Source: Dorea sp. 5-2 (lineage in GTDB: Bacteria; Bacillota; Clostridia; Lachnospirales; Lachnospiraceae). Taken from it: 64,000 bases of DNA. The stretch covers positions 468,168 through 532,167 of the forward strand of contig NZ_KE159726.1 of NCBI RefSeq assembly GCF_000403455.2, written 5' to 3'. Position numbers and translations under genes: made by a program. Below are positions 35,140 through 43,125 of this stretch, piece after piece; the stretch's first letter is position 1, and every line of letters begins with the position of its first letter. The notes beneath the pieces were generated by a model. The model had not been told where the DNA came from and made no database searches. It was given only the letters and a program-made list of their open reading frames with translations.

Positions 35140-35987
35140 TGAAACAGAAAAATAAAGTTGCGGCTACCACTAATTGGCCGCTTACCATCCTTTTGATCGT
35201 TGGCTGCCTGACTGTTATCTTCCCGCTTTATATGGCGCTTGTGATCGCATTCAAGAAACCGTCAGAGATGACCAACGACATTGCCGGGGCGTTAAGCCTG
35301 CCGAAGAGCTGGAGCCTTGAAAACTTCGCGGAAGCTATGCGTGTCACAGACTTCTGGCATTCACTTGGATACAGTGTCATGATCACTGTTGTGACAGTAG
35401 TGCTTGCCATCCTGCTCCACTCCCTTGCCGGATACGCGATCGGAAGAAGCATGGCTAAGAGCAAATTCTACAAAGTATCCTACCTCTATATTGTAAGCGG
35501 TATGTTCGTACCTTTCGCCATCCTGATGATGCCTCTGGTAAAGCAGACTGCGCAAATGGGTATTGACAACTGGTTCGGAGTTATATTATGCTATCTGGTG
35601 TTCTATATGCCGATGAATGTAATGCTTTACTCCGGCTACTTAAAGAACATCCCGATCGCACTTGAGGAAGCCGCTTTCGTGGACGGCGCCACCACATGGT
35701 CAACCTATTGGAAGATCATCTTCCCGATCATGACGCCGATGCACGCTACGGTTGCCGTACTGACCGCCCTCGGAACCTGGAACGATGTTATGACTCCGCT
35801 TGTCATCATGTCCGGTACAGGCGTCAACACACTGCCTTTGGCACAGCTGACATTCCAGACACAGTTCGGTACGAACTACAACCTGGCATTCGCCTCTTAC
35901 CTGTTGGCACTGCTGCCAATCCTGATCTTCTATCTGGTATGCCAGAAGCAGATCATCAACGGTGTCGTAAATGGTGCGGTAAAATAA
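35139..35987 (+). CDS. Sugar ABC transporter permease (MalG/MsmG type)
   Basis: Second permease of 282 residues with six predicted helices. The EAA loop is IALEEAAFVDGATTWSTYWK. It pairs with the preceding permease to form the membrane channel of the oligosaccharide importer. Confidence 0.93.
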   Translation: MKQKNKVAATTNWPLTILLIVGCLTVIFPLYMALVIAFKKPSEMTNDIAGALSLPKSWSLENFAEAMRVTDFWHSLGYSVMITVVTVVLAILLHSLAGYAIGRSMAKSKFYKVSYLYIVSGMFVPFAILMMPLVKQTAQMGIDNWFGVILCYLVFYMPMNVMLYSGYLKNIPIALEEAAFVDGATTWSTYWKIIFPIMTPMHATVAVLTALGTWNDVMTPLVIMSGTGVNTLPLAQLTFQTQFGTNYNLAFASYLLALLPILIFYLVCQKQIINGVVNGAVK

Positions 35988-36014
35988 TCAGAATACTGAA
36001 ATGAGGACAAACTT

Positions 36015-38255
36015 ATGGCTATTTTATTTGACAGCACGAGCAGACTATTTACTTTGACAACAGCCCATAGTATGTACCAAATGAAAGCAGACAGGTATGG
36101 AGTATTACTCCATACCTGGTTTGGTATGAAGGGTTCTGCTTTCGACTACTCCTACCGGATCGCATATGCAGACCGCGGTTTCTCCGGCAATCCTTATGAT
36201 GCGGGAGAGGACCGGACCTATTCTCTGGATGTGCTTCCGCAGGAATTTCCGGTCTATGGAAGCGGGGATTACCGTTCTACGGCTCTGAAGGTCCGCTATC
36301 CGGACGGAACCACAGCATGTGACCTGCGTTATCTGAAACATGAGATCCGAGAGGGAAAGTATTCCCTTCCGGGACTGCCCGCACTCTTTGATACACTTCC
36401 GGATGCAGAAGATCACGCTTCTGGTTTATCCATAGAGGCGCAGTCGGATACCCTTGTCATCACACTGGAGGATACCCGCCGTATGTTCTATGTTCATCTG
36501 TATTACGGCGTGATGGAGAACCTTGACGTCATCACAAGAGCTGTCTGCGTCGAGAACCACAGCGATGCGGACATTTATATTGAGAACATCCAGAGTGTCT
36601 GTGTGGATCATCTGCACGGCGATCACGATCTGCATACCTTCTACGGACGTCATGTGAAGGAGCGTAATTATCAGCGCACCCATGTGATGCATGGGATCCA
36701 GTCGGTGGGCAGTACGCGGGGAACCTCAAGTCACCAGTACAATCCCTTCCTGATCCTGTCCGATCGGGATACGACAGAGGATACCGGAAGCTGCTATGGT
36801 TTCTCTTTCCTTTACAGCGGAGATTTCATAGGAAGCGCCGAGCTTGATCAGTACGACCAGACCCGTTTCCTGCTTGGGATCCATCCTGATAACTTCTGCT
36901 ATTGTGTAAAACCAGACGAATGCTTTTACGCGCCGGAAGCTGCTATGGCGTATTCCGAGTGCGGGCTTGGAAATCTGTCGCGTATCTTCCACCGTGCTTT
37001 CCGCAGTCATCTGTGCAGAGGGAAATGGACAGTTAAGAGGCGTCCTGTCTTACTGAATGACTGGGAGGGCGTATACTTTGATTTTGACGGGGAAAAGCTG
37101 ATACAGATGGCAAAAGACGCATCGGAGCTTGGCGTTGAACTCTTCGTTATGGACGACGGATGGTTTGGCAAACGTGATCTGGACGTATCCGGCCTTGGCG
37201 ATTGGATTGTAAATGAAAAGAAATTAGGCTGTACACTAAAGGAACTTTCAGACCAGATCCATGATTTTGGTATTCAGTTCGGTATCTGGTTCGAACCGGA
37301 AGGGATCAACGAGGACAGCGATCTGTACCGGGAGCATCCGGACTGGACATTTCAGATTCCTGGGAAACAGCCTACCCGTTCCCGGCTTCAATTACTGCTT
37401 GACTTCTCCAGGGAGGACGTCCGGGATTACATTTTCACCCATATATGCCAGGTGCTTGATTCTGCCAGGATCGAATACCTTAAGTGGGATCTGAACCGAA
37501 GCCTTGCGGATCTCTACAGCGCCGCGCTTCCCGCCGAACGACAGGGTGAGATCATGCACCGCTATGTGCTCGGGCTCTATGATATGCTGGAGAAGCTGGT
37601 ACGGCGTTATCCGGATCTGCTGATCGAGGGCTGCAGCGGAGGAGGAGGCCGTTTCGATGCGGGTATGCTCTATTACACGCCGCAGATCTGGTGCAGCGAC
37701 GACACGGACGCCATCGAGAGACTCAGCATCCAGTACGGGACTTCTTTTGGTTATCCTGTGAGTACGATGGGTTCCCATGTCTCACACTGTCCAAATGAAC
37801 AGACCCGGCGTATCGCTCCGTTAAATACCCGGGCGACCGTCGCAATGTCCGGCACATTCGGGTATGAGCTGGACGTCAATAAGATGTCCGGGGAAGAGAA
37901 GGAGATCGTAAAGGCGCAGATACAGGAATTCAAGAAATACTATGATCTGATCCAGTACGGAGATTATTACCGGCTCACCGATCCGGATACGGTGGAAGCC
38001 TATCACGGATGGGAATTTGCAGCTTCGGACGGAAGCGAAGCGCTTCTGTGTATCGTTGCACTGCAGATCCATCCCAATGGCCCGGGACGCTGGATGTGCC
38101 TGAAAGGACTGAAGAAGGACAGTATCTATGTGGTAGACGGGAAGGAATACCCTGGTGATGTGCTGATGAACGGCGGCTTGCTGCTTCCGGGGGCGACGGA
38201 GGAATATCAAAGCTTCCGGATCCATATTGTGGAAAAGCAGAAGGCTGGCGAATAA
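36015..38255 (+). CDS. Alpha-galactosidase, GH36
   Basis: Hydrolyses terminal alpha-1,6-galactose from melibiose, raffinose and stachyose; no signal peptide, so cytoplasmic, acting after uptake. The nucleophile is in YLKWDLNRS (Asp492) and the acid/base in WCSDDTDAIERL (about 562-566), both as in GH36. FVMDDGWFG and GIWFEPEGI are also typical. Length 746 fits the 4-domain bacterial enzyme. It ends the operon whose regulator lies on the other side. Confidence 0.95.
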   Translation: MAILFDSTSRLFTLTTAHSMYQMKADRYGVLLHTWFGMKGSAFDYSYRIAYADRGFSGNPYDAGEDRTYSLDVLPQEFPVYGSGDYRSTALKVRYPDGTTACDLRYLKHEIREGKYSLPGLPALFDTLPDAEDHASGLSIEAQSDTLVITLEDTRRMFYVHLYYGVMENLDVITRAVCVENHSDADIYIENIQSVCVDHLHGDHDLHTFYGRHVKERNYQRTHVMHGIQSVGSTRGTSSHQYNPFLILSDRDTTEDTGSCYGFSFLYSGDFIGSAELDQYDQTRFLLGIHPDNFCYCVKPDECFYAPEAAMAYSECGLGNLSRIFHRAFRSHLCRGKWTVKRRPVLLNDWEGVYFDFDGEKLIQMAKDASELGVELFVMDDGWFGKRDLDVSGLGDWIVNEKKLGCTLKELSDQIHDFGIQFGIWFEPEGINEDSDLYREHPDWTFQIPGKQPTRSRLQLLLDFSREDVRDYIFTHICQVLDSARIEYLKWDLNRSLADLYSAALPAERQGEIMHRYVLGLYDMLEKLVRRYPDLLIEGCSGGGGRFDAGMLYYTPQIWCSDDTDAIERLSIQYGTSFGYPVSTMGSHVSHCPNEQTRRIAPLNTRATVAMSGTFGYELDVNKMSGEEKEIVKAQIQEFKKYYDLIQYGDYYRLTDPDTVEAYHGWEFAASDGSEALLCIVALQIHPNGPGRWMCLKGLKKDSIYVVDGKEYPGDVLMNGGLLLPGATEEYQSFRIHIVEKQKAGE

Positions 38256-38293
38256 GCGGAACGGGAAAACCGTGACTGTGCAAGAATAGTGGA

Positions 38294-38338
38294 GAAAAAA
38301 AGAAGGGCTGTTGCATCATGTAGCTTATGCAACAGCCC
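38294..38338 (-). terminator. Terminator of the tRNA-Ala transcript
   Basis: A 12-bp stem (38305-38316 with 38327-38338) is followed, on the minus strand, by CTTCTTTTTTT. The same stem may help end the plus-strand alpha-galactosidase transcript. Confidence 0.8.
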
Positions 38339-38347
38339 ATTAAAATA

Positions 38348-38420
38348 TGGAGCATACGGGATTCGAACCCGTGACCTCCACACTGCCAGTGTGGCGCGCT
38401 CCCAACTGCGCCAATACCCC
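38348..38420 (-). tRNA. tRNA-Ala (anticodon GGC)
   Basis: Read on the minus strand it folds as a standard 73-base cloverleaf: acceptor GGGGTAT with ATGCTCC, D arm GCGC...GCGC, anticodon stem CCACA/TGTGG with loop CTGGCAG, T arm ACGGG TTCGAAT CCCGT, discriminator A. No CCA is encoded. The GGC anticodon reads GCC alanine codons. Confidence 0.93.
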
Positions 38421-38465
38421 ATGGCATGATTATAACACAGATGGGAGCCGGAAGGAAGAAAAAAA

Positions 38466-38936
38466 TCAGCAGATAACGATAATTTTTCTAGGAGTAGTCT
38501 GTGCAGGAATACTTCTGGTAGTTACCGTATAATATACGATCAGTGTCTGTCCGCCGAGAGGGCAGGGAAACGGCTGTCCGTTGGAGGTTACGATATCGGT
38601 AGAACGTCCGACGTTCAGTTTCAGCGTTCCGTCAAAAGATACCAGGTCGTTATCGAATTCTCCTGCATAGAGATTCTCCTGCGGATTCCGGCGGCCGATG
38701 ATGATCGCCTGGTATTGCGGCGGATAGATCAGAGGGATCGGAAGATCCGCATCATAGAATGCCGTGACGTTCATTCCGACCCGTAGGCGTATCTCGCTTA
38801 TCACGTAGGTATCCGGACTTATGATGAAGTTCTGGATCCCGTCAGAATTGCGGATCGTGACCTGCTGCATACAACAGTTATTGTCTAATGTAGTGATACT
38901 TTGAATAACTCCGTTAACTGGGACCAAAGAAGGCAT
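38466..38936 (-). CDS. Conserved-looking hypothetical protein
   Basis: A soluble protein of 156 residues without a signal or membrane helix, predicted mainly beta strand. It starts MPSLVPVNGVIQSITTLDNN and has paired cysteines (NNCCMQQ). The repeated strand pattern (LRVGMNVTAFYDADLPIPLIYPPQY) suggests one or two OB-like barrels, but I recognise no family. An in-frame ATG at 38957 exists; 38936 has GGGG at a usable distance. The function is unknown. It is followed by the tRNA and preceded by another small gene on the same strand. Confidence 0.65.
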   Translation of the reverse strand: MPSLVPVNGVIQSITTLDNNCCMQQVTIRNSDGIQNFIISPDTYVISEIRLRVGMNVTAFYDADLPIPLIYPPQYQAIIIGRRNPQENLYAGEFDNDLVSFDGTLKLNVGRSTDIVTSNGQPFPCPLGGQTLIVYYTVTTRSIPAQTTPRKIIVIC

Positions 38937-38972
38937 AATAAAAACCCCATTTTTCATTAGTATATGCAGAGA

Positions 38973-39203
38973 TTACCGATGGTGTTCGCCGGGTTTGGCA
39001 GAAGCGGCGTGCGCCTCCGGTTTGATAGAAGCGGCTCTGCCGTTAGGGGGAAGGAAGTGATACAGTTCCTCGTATGACTCGATCTCTTCGGCAGAGACAG
39101 GCTCGGAAGGGATCAACCCGGTACAGTCGTGAGAAGACGCGGCATTGGACAGATAATCATATTCGTCTATTATTTTCTGGTTTTCTTTCTCTTCTTTTTT
39201 CAT
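38973..39203 (-). CDS. Small hypothetical protein
   Basis: A 76-residue charged protein, start MKKEEKENQKIIDEYDYLSN, with a Pro/Ala-rich tail (AHAASAKPGEHHR). There is no signal, membrane helix or motif known to me. ATG 39203 has a strong AGGAGG site. It lies 36 bases before the next minus-strand gene and probably shares its transcript. Confidence 0.6.
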   Translation of the reverse strand: MKKEEKENQKIIDEYDYLSNAASSHDCTGLIPSEPVSAEEIESYEELYHFLPPNGRAASIKPEAHAASAKPGEHHR

Positions 39204-39382
39204 AGCAGACCTCCTGATATAATGAATGCTTTGCAATATTGAATGAAATATTTAATGTAATTTTTAGATATAGAATGTGTAGAAAAAAGAGAGTATATAC
39301 TGTATAATATTTCCACATGTAATAAAAATTAATGTAAAAAATAGATGTCGAGAAGCAGACATCAGGAAAGAAGGATGATTCT

Positions 39383-40105
39383 ATGAATATTGAGATTGAT
39401 ACACATTCACATACGCTTGCCAGCGGGCATGCTTATAATACGATCCGTGAGATGGCGGCGTCAGCAGCGGAAAAGGGGCAGAAAGGACTGGCGATCACGG
39501 ATCATTCGATACGTATGCCGGGAACATGCCATATCTATTATTTTCAGAATATGCGGATCGTGCCGAGAAAGATGTATGGAATAGAGCTATTGCTGGGGAC
39601 GGAGCTGAATATCCTGAATGAATCCGGCGAAGTGGATATGTCGCAGGGACTTCTGGCGGAAATGGATATCGCGATCGCAAGCATGCATCTCCCATGTTAT
39701 GAGGGAGAATGCACCAGGGAGAAGATCACGCAGGCATATGTGAACGTTATGGAGAATGAGTATGTAGATATTATCGGGCATCCGGATGACGGAAGATTCC
39801 CGGTGGATTTTGAAGTGTTGGCAAGAGAGGCGAAGAGAACCAAAACGCTGTTGGAAGTGAACAATTCATCTCTTCGGCCGGAAGGATTCCGGATCAATGC
39901 GGTGGAGAATTGCCGGCGTATGTTAGAAGAATGCAAGAAGCATGAGGCAATGATCGTTCTGGGGACGGATTCTCATGTGGATGTAGATATTGCGGAATAT
40001 CCATATGCGTACCGTATTCTGAAAGAGGTGGATTTCCCGGAGGAGCTGGTTGCCAATCGCTCGCTTGAGAAGCTTAAGTCATGCCTTAAACATACGTTCT
40101 TTTAA
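39383..40105 (+). CDS. PHP-domain phosphoesterase (YcdX type)
   Basis: A 240-residue PHP hydrolase with the trinuclear metal pattern: IDTHSHTLASGH at the start, AITDHSIRMPG, ASMHLPCYEGE, IIGHPDDGRFPVDFE and LGTDSHVDV near the end. YcdX-type proteins are zinc phosphatases; the natural substrate is unsettled. It stands alone between divergent and same-strand neighbours. Confidence 0.9.
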   Translation: MNIEIDTHSHTLASGHAYNTIREMAASAAEKGQKGLAITDHSIRMPGTCHIYYFQNMRIVPRKMYGIELLLGTELNILNESGEVDMSQGLLAEMDIAIASMHLPCYEGECTREKITQAYVNVMENEYVDIIGHPDDGRFPVDFEVLAREAKRTKTLLEVNNSSLRPEGFRINAVENCRRMLEECKKHEAMIVLGTDSHVDVDIAEYPYAYRILKEVDFPEELVANRSLEKLKSCLKHTFF

Positions 40106-40165
40106 ACCGACAGCACATGTGTAAAAGCATGCTCATCAAATTTTTCGGTGTACTAGAAAAAGGTA

Positions 40166-40194
40166 TGGACTTTATAAATTTAGTGTGTTAAAAT
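40166..40194 (+). promoter_or_regulatory. Promoter of the yerC-like gene
   Basis: TGGACT, 17-base spacer, TAAAAT, about 45 bases before the start at 40240. Confidence 0.55.
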
Positions 40195-40239
40195 GTAACA
40201 GTGATCAGTAATGAAATCTGTTACGGAGGAGCCGGTGTT

Positions 40240-40551
40240 ATGAGTAAGAAGATCAGGACAGATGCGGTAGACTATTTGTTTCGTGCGATATTGAGCCTTG
40301 AAAATAAAGAGGAGTGTTATACTTTTTTTGAAGATATATGTACGATCAATGAATTGCTTTCATTGTCGCAGAGATTCGAAGTGGCGAAGATGTTAAGAGA
40401 GCATAAGACGTATCTTGAGATAGCGGAGAAGACCGGAGCATCGACTGCAACCATAAGCAGAGTGAACCGCTCTTTGAATTATGGCAACGACGGATACGAC
40501 ATGGTATTCGCGAGGATCTGTCAGGAAGATCAAAAAAAGCCTGAGCCGTAG
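40240..40551 (+). CDS. YerC/YecD-family TrpR-like regulator
   Basis: A 103-residue DNA-binding protein of the TrpR-related YerC family. The helix-turn-helix is TYLEIAEKTGASTATISRV, preceded by LLSLSQRFEVAKMLREHK. The in-frame GTG at 40201 lacks a ribosome site, while ATG 40240 follows GGAGGAG. What it represses is unknown; in this family the tryptophan pocket is not strictly kept. Confidence 0.88.
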   Translation: MSKKIRTDAVDYLFRAILSLENKEECYTFFEDICTINELLSLSQRFEVAKMLREHKTYLEIAEKTGASTATISRVNRSLNYGNDGYDMVFARICQEDQKKPEP

Positions 40552-40627
40552 AGATGATCGAGTAGCAGAAGGAGCGGATGGTTGGTAAATAAGCGGTAAA
40601 TTAGGTAAGATTTAACATCTTGTAAAA

Positions 40628-40664
40628 AAGAAGAAATAAGGCTTTGCGGACCTTATTTCTTCTT
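40628..40664. terminator. Bidirectional terminator overlapping the DUF1836 gene end
   Basis: AAGAAGAAATAAGG and its exact complement CCTTATTTCTTCTT, 9-base loop, T-runs on both sides. The right arm also codes the last lysine codons and stop of the minus-strand gene. Confidence 0.8.
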
Positions 40665-41264
40665 TTTGCCTTGTTTTTCTTCAGGAAGCTGATCCAACAG
40701 CTTTTCAATGATCTGTTTCTTGATATATACATCGAAACTTAGACTGCAGATGAAAGCGAAGAATTGAAGATAATCCCGCTCCTCTGACGGGGCGTCGGGG
40801 AAGCGGCTCATCGCATGGTGGTAGGATTTGGCAACGTCTTTTTGCAGAGCGTCGATCCTGGATTTCTCCAGACGGCAGATCTCTTCATAGATAGACGTCA
40901 TGTTGAAGTCCTTTCCGTTGTCGAAATATCTCTCCGTAATGGGATTCAGCATGGTCTCGATATCTTTGATCGAGAGGATATTCTTAAAATAGTAGATAAA
41001 TATCATGACCAGAATGTGCTCCCTGGAGTATTTCTTCTTGACAGGGGGAGGAAGCAGGTTATTCTTGGCGTAATTATTGATCATGGTCTTGGTCAGGACT
41101 TTGTCCTCTTCACGCCGTTTTGCAGAACACAGCTGTTCTTCCATAAAAGTAGTGACCTGGTCCATGTACAGGTCGATGTTCGGGATATCTTCGGGCTTAA
41201 CGTAATCAATACGCGAGATACTGGTCAGAATACTATTTAACATATCTTTTGTGTCAATTGTCAT
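40653..41264 (-). CDS. DUF1836-family protein, probable DNA-binding regulator
   Basis: A 203-residue protein of the DUF1836 family. Its N-terminal half holds a MerR-like or HTH segment (KTMINNYAKNNLLPPPVKKKY then SREHILVMIFIYYFKNILSI). The C-terminus is helical and ends in four lysines. The family is common in Firmicutes, with undefined targets. The ribosome site is GAGGTG. A perfect 10-1-10 palindrome sits between its own -35 and -10 boxes, so autoregulation is likely. Confidence 0.85.
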   Translation of the reverse strand: MTIDTKDMLNSILTSISRIDYVKPEDIPNIDLYMDQVTTFMEEQLCSAKRREEDKVLTKTMINNYAKNNLLPPPVKKKYSREHILVMIFIYYFKNILSIKDIETMLNPITERYFDNGKDFNMTSIYEEICRLEKSRIDALQKDVAKSYHHAMSRFPDAPSEERDYLQFFAFICSLSFDVYIKKQIIEKLLDQLPEEKQGKKKK

Positions 41265-41285
41265 ATTATCACCTCAATGTAACAA

Positions 41286-41313
41286 TTATATAGTTTTTAA
41301 AACTATATGACAA
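41286..41313 (-). promoter_or_regulatory. DUF1836 gene promoter with palindromic operator
   Basis: On the minus strand TTGTCA (41313-41308) and TATAAT (41291-41286) are 16 bases apart. A perfect palindrome, ATATAGTTTT-T-AAAACTATAT at 41288-41308, fills the spacer and overlaps the -10 box. Confidence 0.6.
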
Positions 41314-41380
41314 GGATTTTTTAAATACTCTATCAAATTTTTATTTTATGTGTTATAACAGTAAGTAAGGTATGTGGATG

Positions 41381-41400
41381 CTCCCAAAATTTTTTGGGAG
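41381..41400 (+). promoter_or_regulatory. Hairpin in the MATE gene leader
   Basis: CTCCCAAAA pairs with TTTTGGGAG around two bases, 12 bases before the ribosome site of the MATE gene. No T-run follows. Confidence 0.4.
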
Positions 41401-41422
41401 TGTTCGTAGCTAGGAGGAAAAA

Positions 41423-42799
41423 ATGAACATGTTAAAGAAATTATTTGCCCCGGTAGATATGACCGTAGGGAAACCCTGGGAAGATATTCTGTTGTTCACC
41501 GTACCGATGCTGATCGGGAATATCGCCCAACAGTTGTATAATACGGTGGACAGTGTGGTAGTGGGAAATTATGTAGGGGACAATGCGCTGGCGGCAGTGG
41601 GAAGCGCCGGGCCGATCCTGAATCTGCTGATCGTGCTTTTTATCGGGATCAGTGTGGGAGCCAGTATCATGGTATCCCAGTATTTTGGCGCAAGGAAGAG
41701 GGAAGATTTATCTATCGCGATAGCGAACAGTATCGTGCTGACGGCGATCTCATCCGTTATCATCATGGTGGTGGCGACGTTGGTCGCAAGGCCGCTTCTG
41801 GTACTCTTAAAGACGCCGGAAAGCATCCTTGACTGGTGTACTTCGTATCTTCGAATCCTGTTTCTCGGGATATTGGGACTGGCATTCTACAATATTCTCA
41901 GCGGGATCTTAAGAGGGCTTGGGGACTCCATCTCTGCCCTCTTGTATCTGATCGTGTCAAGCGTGCTGAATATTATTCTGGATCTGATATTTGTGATACG
42001 TTTTGACATGGGAGTCAGCGGCGTGGCGCTGGCGACGGTGATCGCACAGGCGATCTCGGCAGTACTGTGTCTCCTGAAGCTGATGCGGATGAAGGAATTA
42101 TTTGATTTTAGGAAATCTTATTTCAGACTGACTAACCGGCATGGGATGAATATTATCCGTCTGGGAGTCCCGTCGGGAGTCACGCAGGCGATCATGTCCA
42201 TGGCGATGTTGGTAGTACAGTCTCTTACGAACAGTTTCGGAGAGCAGTTCATTGCATCGAATGTTATCGTAATGCGTGTGGATGGATTTGCGATGCTGCC
42301 GAACTTCTCATTTGGAACAGCAATGACTACCTATGCAGGGCAGAACGTAGGCGCAAGAGCCTATGACCGCGTGGTGCAGGGGGCGAAACAGGGAACCTTG
42401 ATGGCGATCGGGTTCTCTGCGGCGATCACGGCGCTGATCCTGGTGTTTGGCAGGAATCTGATGTCGATCTTTACCAATACGGCGGATCTGGTAACGCTCA
42501 GTATGAACATGATGCGGATCCTGGCAGTCGGCTATATCGCGATGGCGATCATCCAGAGCCTGTCCGGGGTCATGCGCGGAGCGGGGGATACGGTGACGCC
42601 TATGTGGATCTCCATTGTAATGACCATCTTCCTTCGGGTGCCGATCGCTTATGGGTTAGTTTATCTGACGAGGAGTGAGCAGTTCCCGGGAGGACGCAAG
42701 GAGTGTATCTACATATCACTGCTGATCTCGTGGGTGTTGGGTGCGATCATTACGAGTTTCTTCTACAAAAAAGGAAAATGGAGAGAGAAGGCAATTTAG
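41423..42799 (+). CDS. MATE-family efflux transporter
   Basis: A 458-residue membrane protein with about 12 helices of the MATE family, which exports drugs or cations using Na+ or H+ gradients. The two repeats start TVPMLIGNIAQQLYNTVDSVVVG and LGVPSGVTQAIMSMAMLVVQSL, and the family's VGAS and GAGDTVTP segments are present. It has a strong AGGAGG site. The substrate is unknown; it is not part of the riboflavin operon, since a separate promoter follows. Confidence 0.92.
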   Translation: MNMLKKLFAPVDMTVGKPWEDILLFTVPMLIGNIAQQLYNTVDSVVVGNYVGDNALAAVGSAGPILNLLIVLFIGISVGASIMVSQYFGARKREDLSIAIANSIVLTAISSVIIMVVATLVARPLLVLLKTPESILDWCTSYLRILFLGILGLAFYNILSGILRGLGDSISALLYLIVSSVLNIILDLIFVIRFDMGVSGVALATVIAQAISAVLCLLKLMRMKELFDFRKSYFRLTNRHGMNIIRLGVPSGVTQAIMSMAMLVVQSLTNSFGEQFIASNVIVMRVDGFAMLPNFSFGTAMTTYAGQNVGARAYDRVVQGAKQGTLMAIGFSAAITALILVFGRNLMSIFTNTADLVTLSMNMMRILAVGYIAMAIIQSLSGVMRGAGDTVTPMWISIVMTIFLRVPIAYGLVYLTRSEQFPGGRKECIYISLLISWVLGAIITSFFYKKGKWREKAI

Positions 42800-42801
42800 T
42801 C

Positions 42802-42830
42802 TTGAAATCGCGGTTCCGGCGAGTTATAAT
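42802..42830 (+). promoter_or_regulatory. Riboflavin operon promoter
   Basis: TTGAAA, 17-base spacer, TATAAT: a near-consensus promoter starting a transcript about 14 bases before the FMN aptamer. Confidence 0.8.
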
Positions 42831-42850
42831 ATTCCATATGAAAAGAGAAG

Positions 42851-42956
42851 ATCTTCAGGGCAGGGTGAGATTCCCTACCGGCGGTACAGCCCGCGAGCCG
42901 TAAGGTTGATTCGGTGAGATTCCGAAGCCGACAGTATAGTCTGGATGAGAGAAGAT
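42851..42956 (+). promoter_or_regulatory. FMN riboswitch (RFN element)
   Basis: FMN-sensing aptamer that turns off the rib operon when FMN is plentiful. Conserved parts are all visible: GGGTGAGATTCCC, ACCGGCGGT, AGCCCGCGAGCC, TCGGTGAGATTCCGA and GCCGACAGT. P1 is ATCTTC (42851-42856) with GAAGAT (42951-42956). Two terminators lie downstream before ribD. Confidence 0.96.
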
Positions 42957-42993
42957 AAATGGTATGGATCCGATTATTTATTTTGTTATGTAT

Positions 42994-43027
42994 GCTCTGA
43001 AATGTGGTTTGCGTTTCAGAGCTTTTT
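42994..43027 (+). terminator. First terminator after the FMN aptamer
   Basis: GCTCTGAAA with TTTCAGAGC, followed by TTTTTCTT, about 38 bases after the aptamer. It is the most likely riboswitch expression platform. Confidence 0.75.
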
Positions 43028-43071
43028 CTTGTTTGAATAACCCGCCATACTTCTAAAGATCATTCGGTGAT

Positions 43072-43104
43072 ACCCCTGTGGATGGATTCTGCAGGGGTTT
43101 TTTT
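43072..43104 (+). terminator. Second terminator just before ribD
   Basis: ACCCCTG with CAGGGGT and seven T bases, ending only about 20 bases before the ribD start. An alternative or additional off switch. Confidence 0.7.
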
Positions 43105-43125
43105 GCCGGAGAGGAGGGAGAGCAT

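Noticed and set aside
42703..42903. 66-codon frame across the rib promoter
   Set aside because: It crosses the MATE end, the promoter and the FMN aptamer, all better supported.
43078..43125. Longer RibD start at 43078
   Set aside because: It would begin inside a terminator stem and lacks a ribosome site.
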